A stretch of DNA of 64,000 nt from an uncultured Bacteroidales bacterium (GTDB lineage Bacteria; Bacteroidota; Bacteroidia; Bacteroidales; UBA932): NCBI GenBank assembly GCA_947179325.1, contig CAMXAU010000012.1, positions 1-64,000 of the forward strand. Direction: 5' to 3'. Below, piece after piece: positions 24,614 to 33,520 of the stretch. How positions within the stretch are numbered: the first letter of the stretch is position 1; every line of letters starts with the position of its first letter. The notes beneath the pieces were generated by a model. It was not told the origin of the DNA. It searched no databases and saw only the letters and a program-made list of their open reading frames with translations. The translations under genes were made by a program, and so were the position numbers.

Positions 24614-25528
24614 TCATTCCTGGCTTCCGCCATATATGCTTAAGGCCTTTGCTGCTTCTGCGGCAAAGGCTTTCCTTATGTTTTCCGGTGATATTATCTC
24701 TATCCTGTTCCCCAGCCTCCACAGGTCCATCATCAGATTTGTATTGGGGCATACATATATGGAGAAGATGACATCCTCTCCGTCTTTCCCTATCTCTTTC
24801 TGGGAACTGTGCAGAGGGAGGTCCCTGAGGTATCCGGCCTCTTTGGCTGATGCCTTGAGCATGATCTCGCATGGCTTGTCGTCAGACAGGTATACTCCAT
24901 AGCTTGTCGCGAAAAGGGTGTCTACATCGAAATCCTCAGGCATCCTGAACTCATTGCCTGTTGTCGTGAGGCCTGTTATCCTGTCAAGGCCGTATACCCT
25001 GACTGCATCTTTCTCCATGCAGTGTGCCACAAGGTACCATCTCCTTGCGGATTCCTTTATCGCGTATGGCCTCAGCGTGTATTCCGCAGCCTTTCCTGAG
25101 GATGTGTATTTACGGTAGCCTATCCTGATCTCGCTTCCGTCGAGCATCGCGTCCATTATGGATGTGAGATGCCTGTGCCCTGACGGTATGTCCTCGACTG
25201 AGACCCGTCCTGACAGACGCTCCTTGCCGAGCGAAAGGATGTTGTTGACAGTGAATGTGTTTATCAGCCACGCGGCAGCGGCGTTCCCGTCGGCGACATC
25301 ATCGGAATATTTTACGTAGTACCTGTTGCTGCTCCTGTTGCATTCGATCTTTATCCCGAATGCGTCATCTATGGCGGTCCTGTGGTTGTTGAAGGTACGG
25401 CGTGAATAGCCTGTGCCGAACCTGTTCTCCCATTTTCTGCATATCTCTTCAATGGACAGCCCCCTGTCGGAAGCCTTGACGAATGTCTGTATAAGCCAGA
25501 TGTATTTCTGCAGCAGCTCTGAAACCAT
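24614..25528 (-). CDS. WYL-domain transcriptional regulator
   Basis: 304 residues. The N-terminal part (about 1-70) is a winged-helix-like region (SIEEICRKWENRFG, SRRTFNNHRTAIDDAFGI). The WYL domain (about 120-205) contains LRPYAIKESARRWYLVAHC, with the RWYLVA core, and VYGLDRITGL. A C-terminal WCX-like extension follows to the end. WYL proteins usually bind nucleotide or nucleic-acid ligands and control stress or defence genes. It lies 16 bp after recG on the same strand and is probably co-transcribed with it. It is convergent with PL8; nothing shows that it controls the PUL, whose operators look like LacI sites. Confidence 0.85.
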   Translation of the reverse strand: MVSELLQKYIWLIQTFVKASDRGLSIEEICRKWENRFGTGYSRRTFNNHRTAIDDAFGIKIECNRSSNRYYVKYSDDVADGNAAAAWLINTFTVNNILSLGKERLSGRVSVEDIPSGHRHLTSIMDAMLDGSEIRIGYRKYTSSGKAAEYTLRPYAIKESARRWYLVAHCMEKDAVRVYGLDRITGLTTTGNEFRMPEDFDVDTLFATSYGVYLSDDKPCEIMLKASAKEAGYLRDLPLHSSQKEIGKDGEDVIFSIYVCPNTNLMMDLWRLGNRIEIISPENIRKAFAAEAAKALSIYGGSQE

Positions 25529-25544
25529 GATGATTGTCGAATTT

Positions 25545-27707
25545 TTAACTTATTTTGCTGTAGTCGCGTGTGCGGTATTTGTCCTTGCGTAGCTCCTCGC
25601 GCAGCTGGGCGTTCCTGTCTGCGGACAGACCTGGGTCCTGGTCCAGGATTGACTCGGCGTATACGCGTGCGTCATTCAGCATTATTCCGTCCTTTGCAAG
25701 CGAGGCTATGTTCAGCGAGATCGGAAGTCCGCTCTGCTGTGTGCCCTCGATGTCTCCGGGGCCTCTCATCTTCATGTCTTCCTCTGCCAGCTCGAAACCG
25801 TTTTCTGTTGCGCACATCAGCTCTATCCTGTGCCTGGACTCCTTGCTCAGCCTGCTTCCTGTCATGAGTATGCAGTATGACTTCTCAGAGCCTCGCCCGA
25901 CGCGTCCCCTGAGCTGGTGCAGCTGGCTAAGGCCGAAGCGTTCCGCACTCTCGATCACCATCACCGAGGCGTTCGGTACATCTACACCCACCTCGATCAC
26001 GGACGTGGCGACGAGGATGTTGGCTCTCCCGGACGAAAAGGCGTCCATGTTGAAATTCTTGTCCTCGTTGCTCTGCTTGCCGTGCACTATCGCTGTCTTG
26101 TAGGGAGGGAACGGGAATGCCTGCACTATCTGCTCGTATCCGCTCTCGAGGTTCTTGTAGTCCATCTTCTCGCTTTCAAAGATAAGCGGATAGACCACGA
26201 AGACCTGTCTCCCGAGGGCAATCTGGTCTTTCATGAACTTGTAAAGCGCAGGACGTCTGCCCTCGAATGCGTGCATCGTCTGCACAGGCTTCCTGCCTGG
26301 CGGCAGCTCATCTATCACCGAGACGTCAAGGTCACCGTACAGTGTCATCGCCAAAGTGCGCGGGATCGGTGTGGCTGTCATCACAAGGACGTGCGGAGGG
26401 ATTCCGCATGACGACTTGGCCCAAAGCTTCGCCCTCTGCTCGACACCGAACCTGTGCTGCTCGTCTATTATGGCGAGGCCGAGATTCCGGAAGATTACAT
26501 TGTCTTCAATAAGGGCATGCGTCCCTACGATTATGCTGATGGACCCGTCTTCCAGGCCAGAGTGGATCTCCCTGCGCTCGGCGGCGCGGCTGCTGCCGGT
26601 CAGCAGGGCGGCCTTGACCCCGGTAGGGGCAAGGTATCTCGATATGTTCTTGTAGTGCTGCTGCGCGAGGACTTCTGTCGGAGCCATGATGCACGACTGG
26701 TAGCCGTTCCCGTATGCGATAAGTGCGCAGAGGACTGCCACCATGGTCTTGCCGCTGCCGACATCTCCCTGCAGGAGCCTGTTCATCTGATGCCCGCTCT
26801 TCATGTCCTCCCTCATTTCCCTGATGACCCTTTTCTGTGCGCCTGTAAGCTGGAACGGGATTGATTCATAGCAGATGTTGAATGCATCTCCGACCTTTGG
26901 CATCGGTATCCCGTGCATGTTTCTGCTCCTTACATATTTCTGCTTCAGCAATGACAGCTGGAGGTAGAACAGTTCCTCGAACTTGAGCCTGTACCTGGCT
27001 TTCTCAAGGGCGGCCAGGTCAATTGGGAAATGGATGTTCCTCAGTGCATAGTGCAGTGGTACAAGGCCTTTCTCCTTCATTACGTATCCCGGGAGGCTTT
27101 CCCTGATTTCAGGCAGCACGGCATTGAGCGCTGCCGCCATCATCTTGTTCATGGCCTTGCCTGTGATCCCTCCGTTCTTGAGCCTTTCCGTGCTTGGATA
27201 TACTCCGGTCATGGAGCCATTTACCGTATATTGCCCCGGCTTGCTGTCGCCCGGTGCGTCAACCTCGGGATGCACAATGTTGATTCTCCCGTTGAATGAT
27301 GCCGGCTTCCCGAAGAATATGTACTCGCTTCCTTCGGAGAGCTTACCGTACATCCACTTGATTCCCTTGAAGAATACGGCCTCTATTTCTCCGCTGCCGT
27401 CTGATATTATCACGGACAGGCGCCTGACCATGTTGAATTTTATCTCTTTCCCCTCAGCGGCCTCCATGGGTCCGCCAGTGCCGATTAGCGTGCGCTTTAC
27501 GACCTTTGCCTTTATCTGGACATATGCCATGTCAGGACGTATCTCTGATATGCGTATTATGCTGCTCCTGTCGATGTACCTCGTGGGATATATCCTGACA
27601 AGGTCGCCGAATGTGCGTACTCCAAGCTCCTTTTCGAGAAGTTCGGCTCTCTTGGGCCCTACGCCCGGCAGATATTTTATTTCGCTTTCAAGCTGGCTCA
27701 GTGACAT
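25545..27707 (-). CDS. recG: ATP-dependent DNA helicase RecG
   Basis: 720 residues, normal RecG length. The N-terminal wedge/OB region starts with the HhH-like LPGVGPKRAELLEKELGV. The helicase core has Walker A GDVGSGKTMVA, the DEQH box (IIDEQHRFGVEQR), TATPIPRTLAM and motif VI QLRGRVGRG. RecG remodels stalled forks and branches Holliday junctions. It is divergent from pdxA with its own TACTTTTG box. Confidence 0.98.
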   Translation of the reverse strand: MSLSQLESEIKYLPGVGPKRAELLEKELGVRTFGDLVRIYPTRYIDRSSIIRISEIRPDMAYVQIKAKVVKRTLIGTGGPMEAAEGKEIKFNMVRRLSVIISDGSGEIEAVFFKGIKWMYGKLSEGSEYIFFGKPASFNGRINIVHPEVDAPGDSKPGQYTVNGSMTGVYPSTERLKNGGITGKAMNKMMAAALNAVLPEIRESLPGYVMKEKGLVPLHYALRNIHFPIDLAALEKARYRLKFEELFYLQLSLLKQKYVRSRNMHGIPMPKVGDAFNICYESIPFQLTGAQKRVIREMREDMKSGHQMNRLLQGDVGSGKTMVAVLCALIAYGNGYQSCIMAPTEVLAQQHYKNISRYLAPTGVKAALLTGSSRAAERREIHSGLEDGSISIIVGTHALIEDNVIFRNLGLAIIDEQHRFGVEQRAKLWAKSSCGIPPHVLVMTATPIPRTLAMTLYGDLDVSVIDELPPGRKPVQTMHAFEGRRPALYKFMKDQIALGRQVFVVYPLIFESEKMDYKNLESGYEQIVQAFPFPPYKTAIVHGKQSNEDKNFNMDAFSSGRANILVATSVIEVGVDVPNASVMVIESAERFGLSQLHQLRGRVGRGSEKSYCILMTGSRLSKESRHRIELMCATENGFELAEEDMKMRGPGDIEGTQQSGLPISLNIASLAKDGIMLNDARVYAESILDQDPGLSADRNAQLREELRKDKYRTRDYSKIS

Positions 27708-27750
27708 GGCATGGGATATGTGTTATAAATCTTGTAAGGCATATATCACA

Positions 27751-27758
27751 CAAAAGTA
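27751..27758 (-). promoter_or_regulatory. -7 box TACTTTTG of recG
   Basis: Matches TAnnTTTG on the minus strand, 43 nt before the recG ATG. The -33 element is not clear. Confidence 0.4.
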
Positions 27759-27770
27759 CTAAAAATATCT

Positions 27771-27778
27771 TATCTTTG
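27771..27778 (+). promoter_or_regulatory. -7 box TATCTTTG of pdxA-rnhA
   Basis: Exact TAnnTTTG match. The predicted leader is about 87 nt and includes a small stem CGCTGC/GCAGCG (27830-27835 and 27841-27846). The -33 element is weak. Confidence 0.5.
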
Positions 27779-27871
27779 CAGACTTGTGCCGTAAAGAACC
27801 GGGTCATGGCCTGATGAAAGCACCGGCAGCGCTGCAGGACGCAGCGGAATGAATATATTAAATTAATAGAT

Positions 27872-28957
27872 ATGCGAAAGAAATTAGTCGTAGGAATAAC
27901 ACAGGGCGATGGCAATGGCATCGGCTATGAAGTCATAATCAAGGCACTGGCCGATGAAAGGATGCTTGATATGTGCACTCCGGTCATATATGGCTCATCA
28001 AAGATCTTCGGATTCTACCGTAAGCAGATACATAATATTGAGCAGCAGGTCAACACGAATGTGATCTCCTCGGCAAGGGACGTGCACCAGAAGAGGATAA
28101 ATATCGTGAACTGCCTTCCGGACAATGTCTTTGTTGAGCCGGGGCAGCCTACAGCGGAATCGGCGAAGTCGGCCATGACATCCCTTAAATGCGCTGTGGA
28201 GGACATAAAGAACGGGTATATCGATGTGCTCGTGACAGCCCCTATCAACAAGCGTGCAATGGTCAACGAGGGGTTCGGCTATACTGGACACACTGAATAT
28301 CTGGAGCAGGAATTCGGGGTGGACGAAGTCGCGATGATCATGGTCTGCGACCAGCTGAAGGTCGGTGTCGTCACCGGACATATCCCGTTGAAGGAAGTGA
28401 CGGCCAAGCTTTCCAAGGAACTTATCCTGAAGAAGCTCAGGCTCATGACGGAGTCGCTGGAGAGGGATTTCGGGATCCATAGCCCGAAGATTGCGGTCCT
28501 TGGCCTGAATCCGCATTGCGGAGATGGCGGGCTTCTCGGCGATGAGGAGCAGCAGATCATACTTCCTGCCGTGCAGGAGGCTGTAGAGGACGGGATCATG
28601 GCCTTCGGACCATATTCTCCGGACGGTTTCTTCGGTCTTGGCAACTATAATAAATACGATGCAGTCCTGGCCATGTACCATGACCAGGGGCTGACGCCTT
28701 TCAAGGCCCTGGCGTTCGAGCTTGGTGTGAACTATACTGCAGGACTTCCTATTGTAAGGACATCTCCGGACCACGGGACTGCCTACGAGATGGCGGGGCG
28801 CGACCTTGCTGATCCGCGCTCAATGATATCCTCTATATATACGGCAATCGACATCTACAACCACAGGCTTGACTATGATGACCTTCAGGCCGGGAAGATG
28901 ACGGTCAAGATGCCTGACACTGAAATCAGGCCACGTGGCGGACGCATTATAGAGTAG
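27872..28957 (+). CDS. pdxA: 4-hydroxythreonine-4-phosphate dehydrogenase PdxA
   Basis: 361 residues. GITQGDGNGIGYEV at the N-terminus, VTAPINKRA, YTGHTEYLEQEF (metal-binding His), LGLNPHCGDGG and MYHDQGLTPFKALAF are the PdxA blocks in the expected order. The enzyme oxidises and decarboxylates 4-hydroxythreonine phosphate in DXP-dependent pyridoxal phosphate synthesis, in the cytoplasm. rnhA follows directly. Confidence 0.96.
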   Translation: MRKKLVVGITQGDGNGIGYEVIIKALADERMLDMCTPVIYGSSKIFGFYRKQIHNIEQQVNTNVISSARDVHQKRINIVNCLPDNVFVEPGQPTAESAKSAMTSLKCAVEDIKNGYIDVLVTAPINKRAMVNEGFGYTGHTEYLEQEFGVDEVAMIMVCDQLKVGVVTGHIPLKEVTAKLSKELILKKLRLMTESLERDFGIHSPKIAVLGLNPHCGDGGLLGDEEQQIILPAVQEAVEDGIMAFGPYSPDGFFGLGNYNKYDAVLAMYHDQGLTPFKALAFELGVNYTAGLPIVRTSPDHGTAYEMAGRDLADPRSMISSIYTAIDIYNHRLDYDDLQAGKMTVKMPDTEIRPRGGRIIE

Positions 28958-28960
28958 GTG

Positions 28961-29452
28961 ATGGAAGGGAATCCTGTGAAACCGCCCATCTTCCTCTACA
29001 CGGACGGGGCTTCAAGCGGAAATCCGGGGCCTGGAGGATATGGGGCCGTATTGAAATGCGCCGGGAGGGAGCTTGAACTTTCCGGCGGCTTTTCGCTGAC
29101 TACCAACAACCGTATGGAGCTTCTTGCCGTGATAAAGGGGCTTGAGGCCATCAGGTGGAGCAATGCCGAGGTGCATGTCTACAGTGACTCTTCATATGTC
29201 GTGAAGGCTGTCAATGAAGGCTGGCTCTTCAACTGGGAGAGGAACGGCTTTGCCAAGGCAAAGAATCCTGACCTATGGAAAAGGTTCCTCGGGCTTTACA
29301 GACATCACCGGGTGTCATTCCATTGGATAAAGGGCCATGCAGGGCATCCGGAGAATGAGAGGTGTGACCGCCTGGCTGTCGCCGCCGGGGCAGGTGCAGT
29401 CGCAGCTGGCAGGCCGCTTCCCGATGACCCCGGATTCACTCCGGGAGCATGA
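28961..29452 (+). CDS. rnhA: Ribonuclease HI
   Basis: 163 residues from the ATG at 28961; a GTG at 28958 is directly adjacent to the pdxA stop and less likely. All four carboxylates are visible: TDGASSGNPGPGGYG (Asp), NRMELLAVIKGLEA (Glu), YSDSSYVVKAVNEGW (Asp) and ENERCDRLA (Asp), with WIKGHAGHPENE before the last. It degrades the RNA of RNA-DNA hybrids. Co-transcribed with pdxA. Confidence 0.96.
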   Translation: MEGNPVKPPIFLYTDGASSGNPGPGGYGAVLKCAGRELELSGGFSLTTNNRMELLAVIKGLEAIRWSNAEVHVYSDSSYVVKAVNEGWLFNWERNGFAKAKNPDLWKRFLGLYRHHRVSFHWIKGHAGHPENERCDRLAVAAGAGAVAAGRPLPDDPGFTPGA

Positions 29453-29485
29453 CTGTGCGGGCTATAATAAACTGACTGATTTAAT

Positions 29486-29516
29486 TTTGTATATTATACA
29501 AATAAACCTATCTTTG
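29486..29516 (+). promoter_or_regulatory. Promoter of the surface-polysaccharide operon (TTTG-N19-TATCTTTG)
   Basis: TTTG 29486-29489 and TATCTTTG 29509-29516, spacer 19 nt: an exact Bacteroidetes promoter. The Wza-like ATG at 29540 is 24 nt beyond the box. A TTG at 29522 in frame would lie at the transcription start and is rejected as start codon. Confidence 0.75.
29488..29500. promoter_or_regulatory. Perfect palindrome inside the polysaccharide promoter spacer
   Basis: TGTATA-T-TATACA, a 13-bp inverted repeat overlapping the -33 element. Its position suggests an operator, but no binding protein is known from the window. Confidence 0.45.
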
Positions 29517-29539
29517 CAAAATTGATTAAAATAAGGAAT

Positions 29540-30358
29540 ATGAAGCTTTTTTCTGGTTTTCTCAAGGCGGCTGTGATGGCTGTCCTGCTGTTTTTTGTGG
29601 CATCGTGCTCCACATATAAGAAAATCAATTATCTGCAGGATCTCAAACCGGATTCTCCAGAGGCCATTGCTATCAACAAGGGAATCCTGATCCAGCCAAA
29701 GGACATGATCTCCGTTGTCGTGTCAAGCAGGAATCCCGAGCTTGCCGCAATGTTCAATCTGCCTGTAGTCTCATACCAGGCCGGTGCCGAGATTACCGGT
29801 GGAACCTCTTCACAGCAGAGGCTCATGGGATATGTCGTTGACAACAACGGCAATATCGATTTCCCGATACTCGGTGAGATTGAGGTGGCAGGAATGACAA
29901 GGTGGGAGCTCTCCAAGAAGATAAAGAAGATGCTCATAGACCAGAACTATATCAAGGACCCTGTGGTTACCGTCCAGTTCATGAATTTCAAGGTCACCGT
30001 CATCGGTGAAGTCTCGCGTCCGAATACATATTCCATCGAAGGTGACAAGATCACCATCCTTGAGGCCCTGAGCCTTGCGGGTGACCTGACCATTTTCGGA
30101 CAGAGGGATAATGTCGCTGTCATCAGGGAGCAGAACGGCGAGAGGGTGATCCATCAGCTCGACCTTCGCTCAGTGGAGCTTTTCAATTCCCCTGCGTACT
30201 ATCTCCAGCAGAATGACGTTGTCTACGTTACTCCGAATACGGTGCGTGCAGGACAGTCTACCATCAATGAGAACAACCTCAAGTCTGTCAGCATGTGGGT
30301 GACCATATCGTCATTCCTTGCTACTTTGGCTACGCTGATAATTACGGCTACTAATTAA
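29540..30358 (+). CDS. Wza-like polysaccharide export lipoprotein
   Basis: 272 residues from the ATG at 29540. Lipobox VASC, lipidated Cys near 24. The Poly_export domain (about 40-135, IQPKDMISVVVSSRNPELA) is followed by an SLBB domain (about 140-215, VTVIGEVSRPNTYSIEGDKITILEALSLAG). A hydrophobic C-terminal helix (about 247-270, WVTISSFLATLATLIITAT) fits the helical outer-membrane pore of Wza. It exports assembled polysaccharide across the outer membrane. It is the first gene of the operon, followed by the tyrosine kinase. Confidence 0.93.
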   Translation: MKLFSGFLKAAVMAVLLFFVASCSTYKKINYLQDLKPDSPEAIAINKGILIQPKDMISVVVSSRNPELAAMFNLPVVSYQAGAEITGGTSSQQRLMGYVVDNNGNIDFPILGEIEVAGMTRWELSKKIKKMLIDQNYIKDPVVTVQFMNFKVTVIGEVSRPNTYSIEGDKITILEALSLAGDLTIFGQRDNVAVIREQNGERVIHQLDLRSVELFNSPAYYLQQNDVVYVTPNTVRAGQSTINENNLKSVSMWVTISSFLATLATLIITATN

Positions 30359-30386
30359 ATAAGAATTATCTACAAACATAGATTCT

Positions 30387-32780
30387 ATGACAGAAGAAAA
30401 CAACAGGCCGTCATGGGCCGGAAATGAAGAGGAACCGGCATTCCAGCTGACTGATATCTGGAACATGATATGGGACTATATCTGGTGGTATGTCCTTGCT
30501 GTCGCGATTACGCTATCATGTGCTGCAGTCTATCTCTACCGTACGCCTAATGTCTATTCAAGGACAGCGAAGGTGATTGTCAGCGAAGATTCGCAGGATG
30601 CCGCAATGAGGAGCCTTGCCGACTTTACCGGAGCTATCGCCGGAGGCAGGAGCGGACTCAATGTGAACAATGAGGTAGAGGCGTTCGCCTCACCGGACCT
30701 GATGCAGCAGGTTGTCACGAGGATCGGGCTTGAGGTCTCATATGTCGAGCACCAGTTCCTCCGTGACGTTGAACTGTATAAGAATACACCGGTTGAAATG
30801 AAGCTTATCGAGGACAATCCGAAGTCTTCATTCTCTTTCGATGTCTCGCCGGGAAGTGATTCCACTTCAATTGTGCTGAGCAATTTCGTGCTCGCCGGTG
30901 AAAAGATAAAGGAGACAGTGGCAGGTTCTGTCAACGATACCCTTGTCACTCCGGTAGGCCAGATCCTGATCAGCCCTACCATATATTATTCTTCATGGAA
31001 GAACGATATCAGGATAAGGTGGAGCAACAGCAAGGCTGTCGCAAAGGCGTACTGCGGTGCACTTTCCGTATCTGTTCCTGACAAGAGGTCATCTGTAGTC
31101 TCCCTTTCAATGCAGGGGACATTCCCGGCAAGGATGGAAGCTATCCTGAGCACATTGATCGATGTGTATAACGAGGAATGGGTGTTCAACAAGAACAGGG
31201 CAGCAAGCAACACCACTGAATTCATCAACAACAGGCTTGTGGTCGTTGAGCAGGAGCTTGGCAACATCGAGTCCGGACTCAAGGAGTACAAGGAGCAGAA
31301 CAAGCTGACAGATATCAAGGCTGTCTCGCAGAGCTATCTGGAGGAATCCAGCGAATATGCCACAAGGTCATTCGACATAAACAACCAGCTTTCCATAGCA
31401 AGGTTCATGAAGGACTACCTGGGTGACCCTACGCATTCGCAGGATCTCATCCCTGCCAATTCAGGTCTGTCAAGCGGCACTATCGAGAAGCAGATAGCTG
31501 ACTATAACACAATGCTTCTCAACAGGGACAAGCTCCTTGCGAACAGCAGCGTGAAGAACCCTGTGGTGGCGGATATGAATGTCACCCTTGAATCTATCAG
31601 GCTTACAATCCTTCGCTCTGTGGATAACCTTATCGCCACACTGGAGCTGCAGGCTTCGCAGATTGAGCGCCAGGAGGACCTTATCATGACAAGGATCGCC
31701 TCCAGCTCAGGGCAGGAGCTTCAGCTGCTTTCAATCGAGAGACAGCAGAAGGTGAAGGAATCCCTTTATATATATCTTCTCCAGAAACGTGAGGAGAATG
31801 AGATCGCCAGCCTTGTCAATGTGGGGAACACCAGGCTTATCGTATCCCCTTCGGGTTCATCCGGACCTGTCAGCCCGAACAGGATGTTCATCATCCTCAT
31901 TGCGCTTGTTGCCGGATGCGGAATACCTTTCGGACTGATATTCCTCAGGAAGATGCTGGACACTTCAGTGAAGAGCCGTGCGGACCTGTCACGTCTGTCT
32001 GTGCCGTTCCTTGCCGAGATCCCTCAGCTGCCGAAGAAGGGAAAGAGGAAACTTTCACTTTTCGATACAAGGAAGTTTGATGATACAAACCGTGCCGTTA
32101 TCATTGATGCAGGAAAACGTGATGTCATCAATGAGTCATTCAGGGTTCTGAGGACGAATCTTGACATGATGCTCGGAAAGAACAGCGGTTCAACAGTCAT
32201 AATGGTGACTTCTTTCTTCCCTAATTCCGGAAAGACATTCGCGAGCATCAATCTTGCGGCAGCCATGGCTATCAAGAAGGACAAGGCGATTGTCATTGAC
32301 CTTGACTTGAGAAAGGCTGCATTGAGCAAGGCCCTGAATGGGGGAAGGACCGGTCTCTCATCTTATCTGAATGAGTCTTGTGATGATTTCAGGCCGTTTA
32401 TCACCAATGTTGCCCCGTTCATGGACTTCCTTCCTGTCGGTGTGCTTCCTCCAAATCCGGCCGAACTTCTGCTGACAGACAGGTTCAAGAGCATGATCGA
32501 GGAACTCAGGAAAGAATACAAATATATCATAGTGGACTGTCCTCCTGTCGATGTAGTTGCAGATACTGCAATAATTGCCGATTCTGCTGACATGACTGTA
32601 CTTGTTATGCGTGCCGGCATGATGGACAAGAAGTTCCTGCGTCATGTGGATGAACTTTATGCAGAGGGAAGGTACAGGCGTATGGTGCTCCTTCTCAACG
32701 GTGTCGAGGTCTTCCATAGCAAATACGGACATTATGGCTATGGTTATGGCTACGGCTATGGATACGGAAGTGAGTCATAG
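30387..32780 (+). CDS. Wzc-like chain-length determinant / BY-kinase
   Basis: 797 residues. Two membrane segments (about 30-50 and near 510-525) flank a large periplasmic Wzz/GNVR part with coiled-coil character (EQELGNIESGLKEYKEQNKL). The cytoplasmic kinase domain contains Walker A FPNSGKTFASINLA, Walker A' IVIDLDLRKAALSKAL and Walker B YIIVDCPPVDVVADT. The C-terminus ends in a Tyr cluster of six Tyr-Gly repeats, the autophosphorylation tail. It couples polymer length and export to Tyr phosphorylation; the phosphatase is encoded 17 bp downstream. Confidence 0.95.
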   Translation: MTEENNRPSWAGNEEEPAFQLTDIWNMIWDYIWWYVLAVAITLSCAAVYLYRTPNVYSRTAKVIVSEDSQDAAMRSLADFTGAIAGGRSGLNVNNEVEAFASPDLMQQVVTRIGLEVSYVEHQFLRDVELYKNTPVEMKLIEDNPKSSFSFDVSPGSDSTSIVLSNFVLAGEKIKETVAGSVNDTLVTPVGQILISPTIYYSSWKNDIRIRWSNSKAVAKAYCGALSVSVPDKRSSVVSLSMQGTFPARMEAILSTLIDVYNEEWVFNKNRAASNTTEFINNRLVVVEQELGNIESGLKEYKEQNKLTDIKAVSQSYLEESSEYATRSFDINNQLSIARFMKDYLGDPTHSQDLIPANSGLSSGTIEKQIADYNTMLLNRDKLLANSSVKNPVVADMNVTLESIRLTILRSVDNLIATLELQASQIERQEDLIMTRIASSSGQELQLLSIERQQKVKESLYIYLLQKREENEIASLVNVGNTRLIVSPSGSSGPVSPNRMFIILIALVAGCGIPFGLIFLRKMLDTSVKSRADLSRLSVPFLAEIPQLPKKGKRKLSLFDTRKFDDTNRAVIIDAGKRDVINESFRVLRTNLDMMLGKNSGSTVIMVTSFFPNSGKTFASINLAAAMAIKKDKAIVIDLDLRKAALSKALNGGRTGLSSYLNESCDDFRPFITNVAPFMDFLPVGVLPPNPAELLLTDRFKSMIEELRKEYKYIIVDCPPVDVVADTAIIADSADMTVLVMRAGMMDKKFLRHVDELYAEGRYRRMVLLLNGVEVFHSKYGHYGYGYGYGYGYGSES

Positions 32781-32797
32781 TAAATGCAGTATAGACT

Positions 32798-33511
32798 ATG
32801 TTTGGACTTTTTGACAGACATAAGTCATTCTCAGCAAGCGGATTGCTGAACAGGGTTACGGACCGTCATTCACACATACTTTTTGGTGTGGATGACGGTG
32901 TCCGTTCATTGGAGGAGTCCCTTTCTGTCCTGTCATGGCTTGAAGGACAGGGGCTTAAGACTCTCTGGCTGACCCCCCATGTCATGGAGGATGTCCCGAA
33001 TGACACGTGCAGCCTTCAGGCAAGGTTTGCTGAGCTGCAGTCCGCATACAAGGGGAATATCTCCCTGCATCTTGCCGCTGAATACATGATTGACAATCTC
33101 TTTGAACGCAGGCTTGAAGAGAGGGACCTCCTGCAGATGGAGGACAGCCGTGTGCTAATGGAGACATCTACATGGTCATCCCCATACGGGCTATATGATA
33201 TCATAGAGAATGTGATGAAGGCGGGGTACCGGCCTCTGCTTGCCCATCCGGAACGCTACAGGTATATGGAGTACAATGACTATAGGCGCCTGTCCTCAAT
33301 GGGGGTACAGCTTCAGCTGAATATCCCGTCCCTTGCCGGTGTCTACGGGAAACGTGTGAGGGCTGTGGCCGGAAAGCTTCTTGCTGAGGGGATGTATTCA
33401 GAGATAGGGTCTGACTGCCACAGTCTTGCATCTATGATGAGGGCGTATGATGTCAAGGCGTTTTCACAGTCTGAAATAGAAGGGATTATAAGAATCACAG
33501 AAAATAATTGA
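32798..33511 (+). CDS. CpsB/CapC-type protein tyrosine phosphatase (PHP family)
   Basis: 237 residues. DRHSHILFGVDDGVRSLEES near residue 23 is the metal-binding PHP motif of CpsB/YwqE phosphatases; LWLTPHVMED, YRPLLAHPERY and EIGSDCHS supply the other metal ligands. It dephosphorylates the BY-kinase tail and so controls polysaccharide assembly. Cytoplasmic. Confidence 0.92.
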   Translation: MFGLFDRHKSFSASGLLNRVTDRHSHILFGVDDGVRSLEESLSVLSWLEGQGLKTLWLTPHVMEDVPNDTCSLQARFAELQSAYKGNISLHLAAEYMIDNLFERRLEERDLLQMEDSRVLMETSTWSSPYGLYDIIENVMKAGYRPLLAHPERYRYMEYNDYRRLSSMGVQLQLNIPSLAGVYGKRVRAVAGKLLAEGMYSEIGSDCHSLASMMRAYDVKAFSQSEIEGIIRITENN

Positions 33512-33520
33512 TTTCCGGTT

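Noticed and set aside
29522..29539. TTG start for the Wza-like gene
   Set aside because: At the predicted transcription start; the ATG at 29540 directly precedes the signal peptide.
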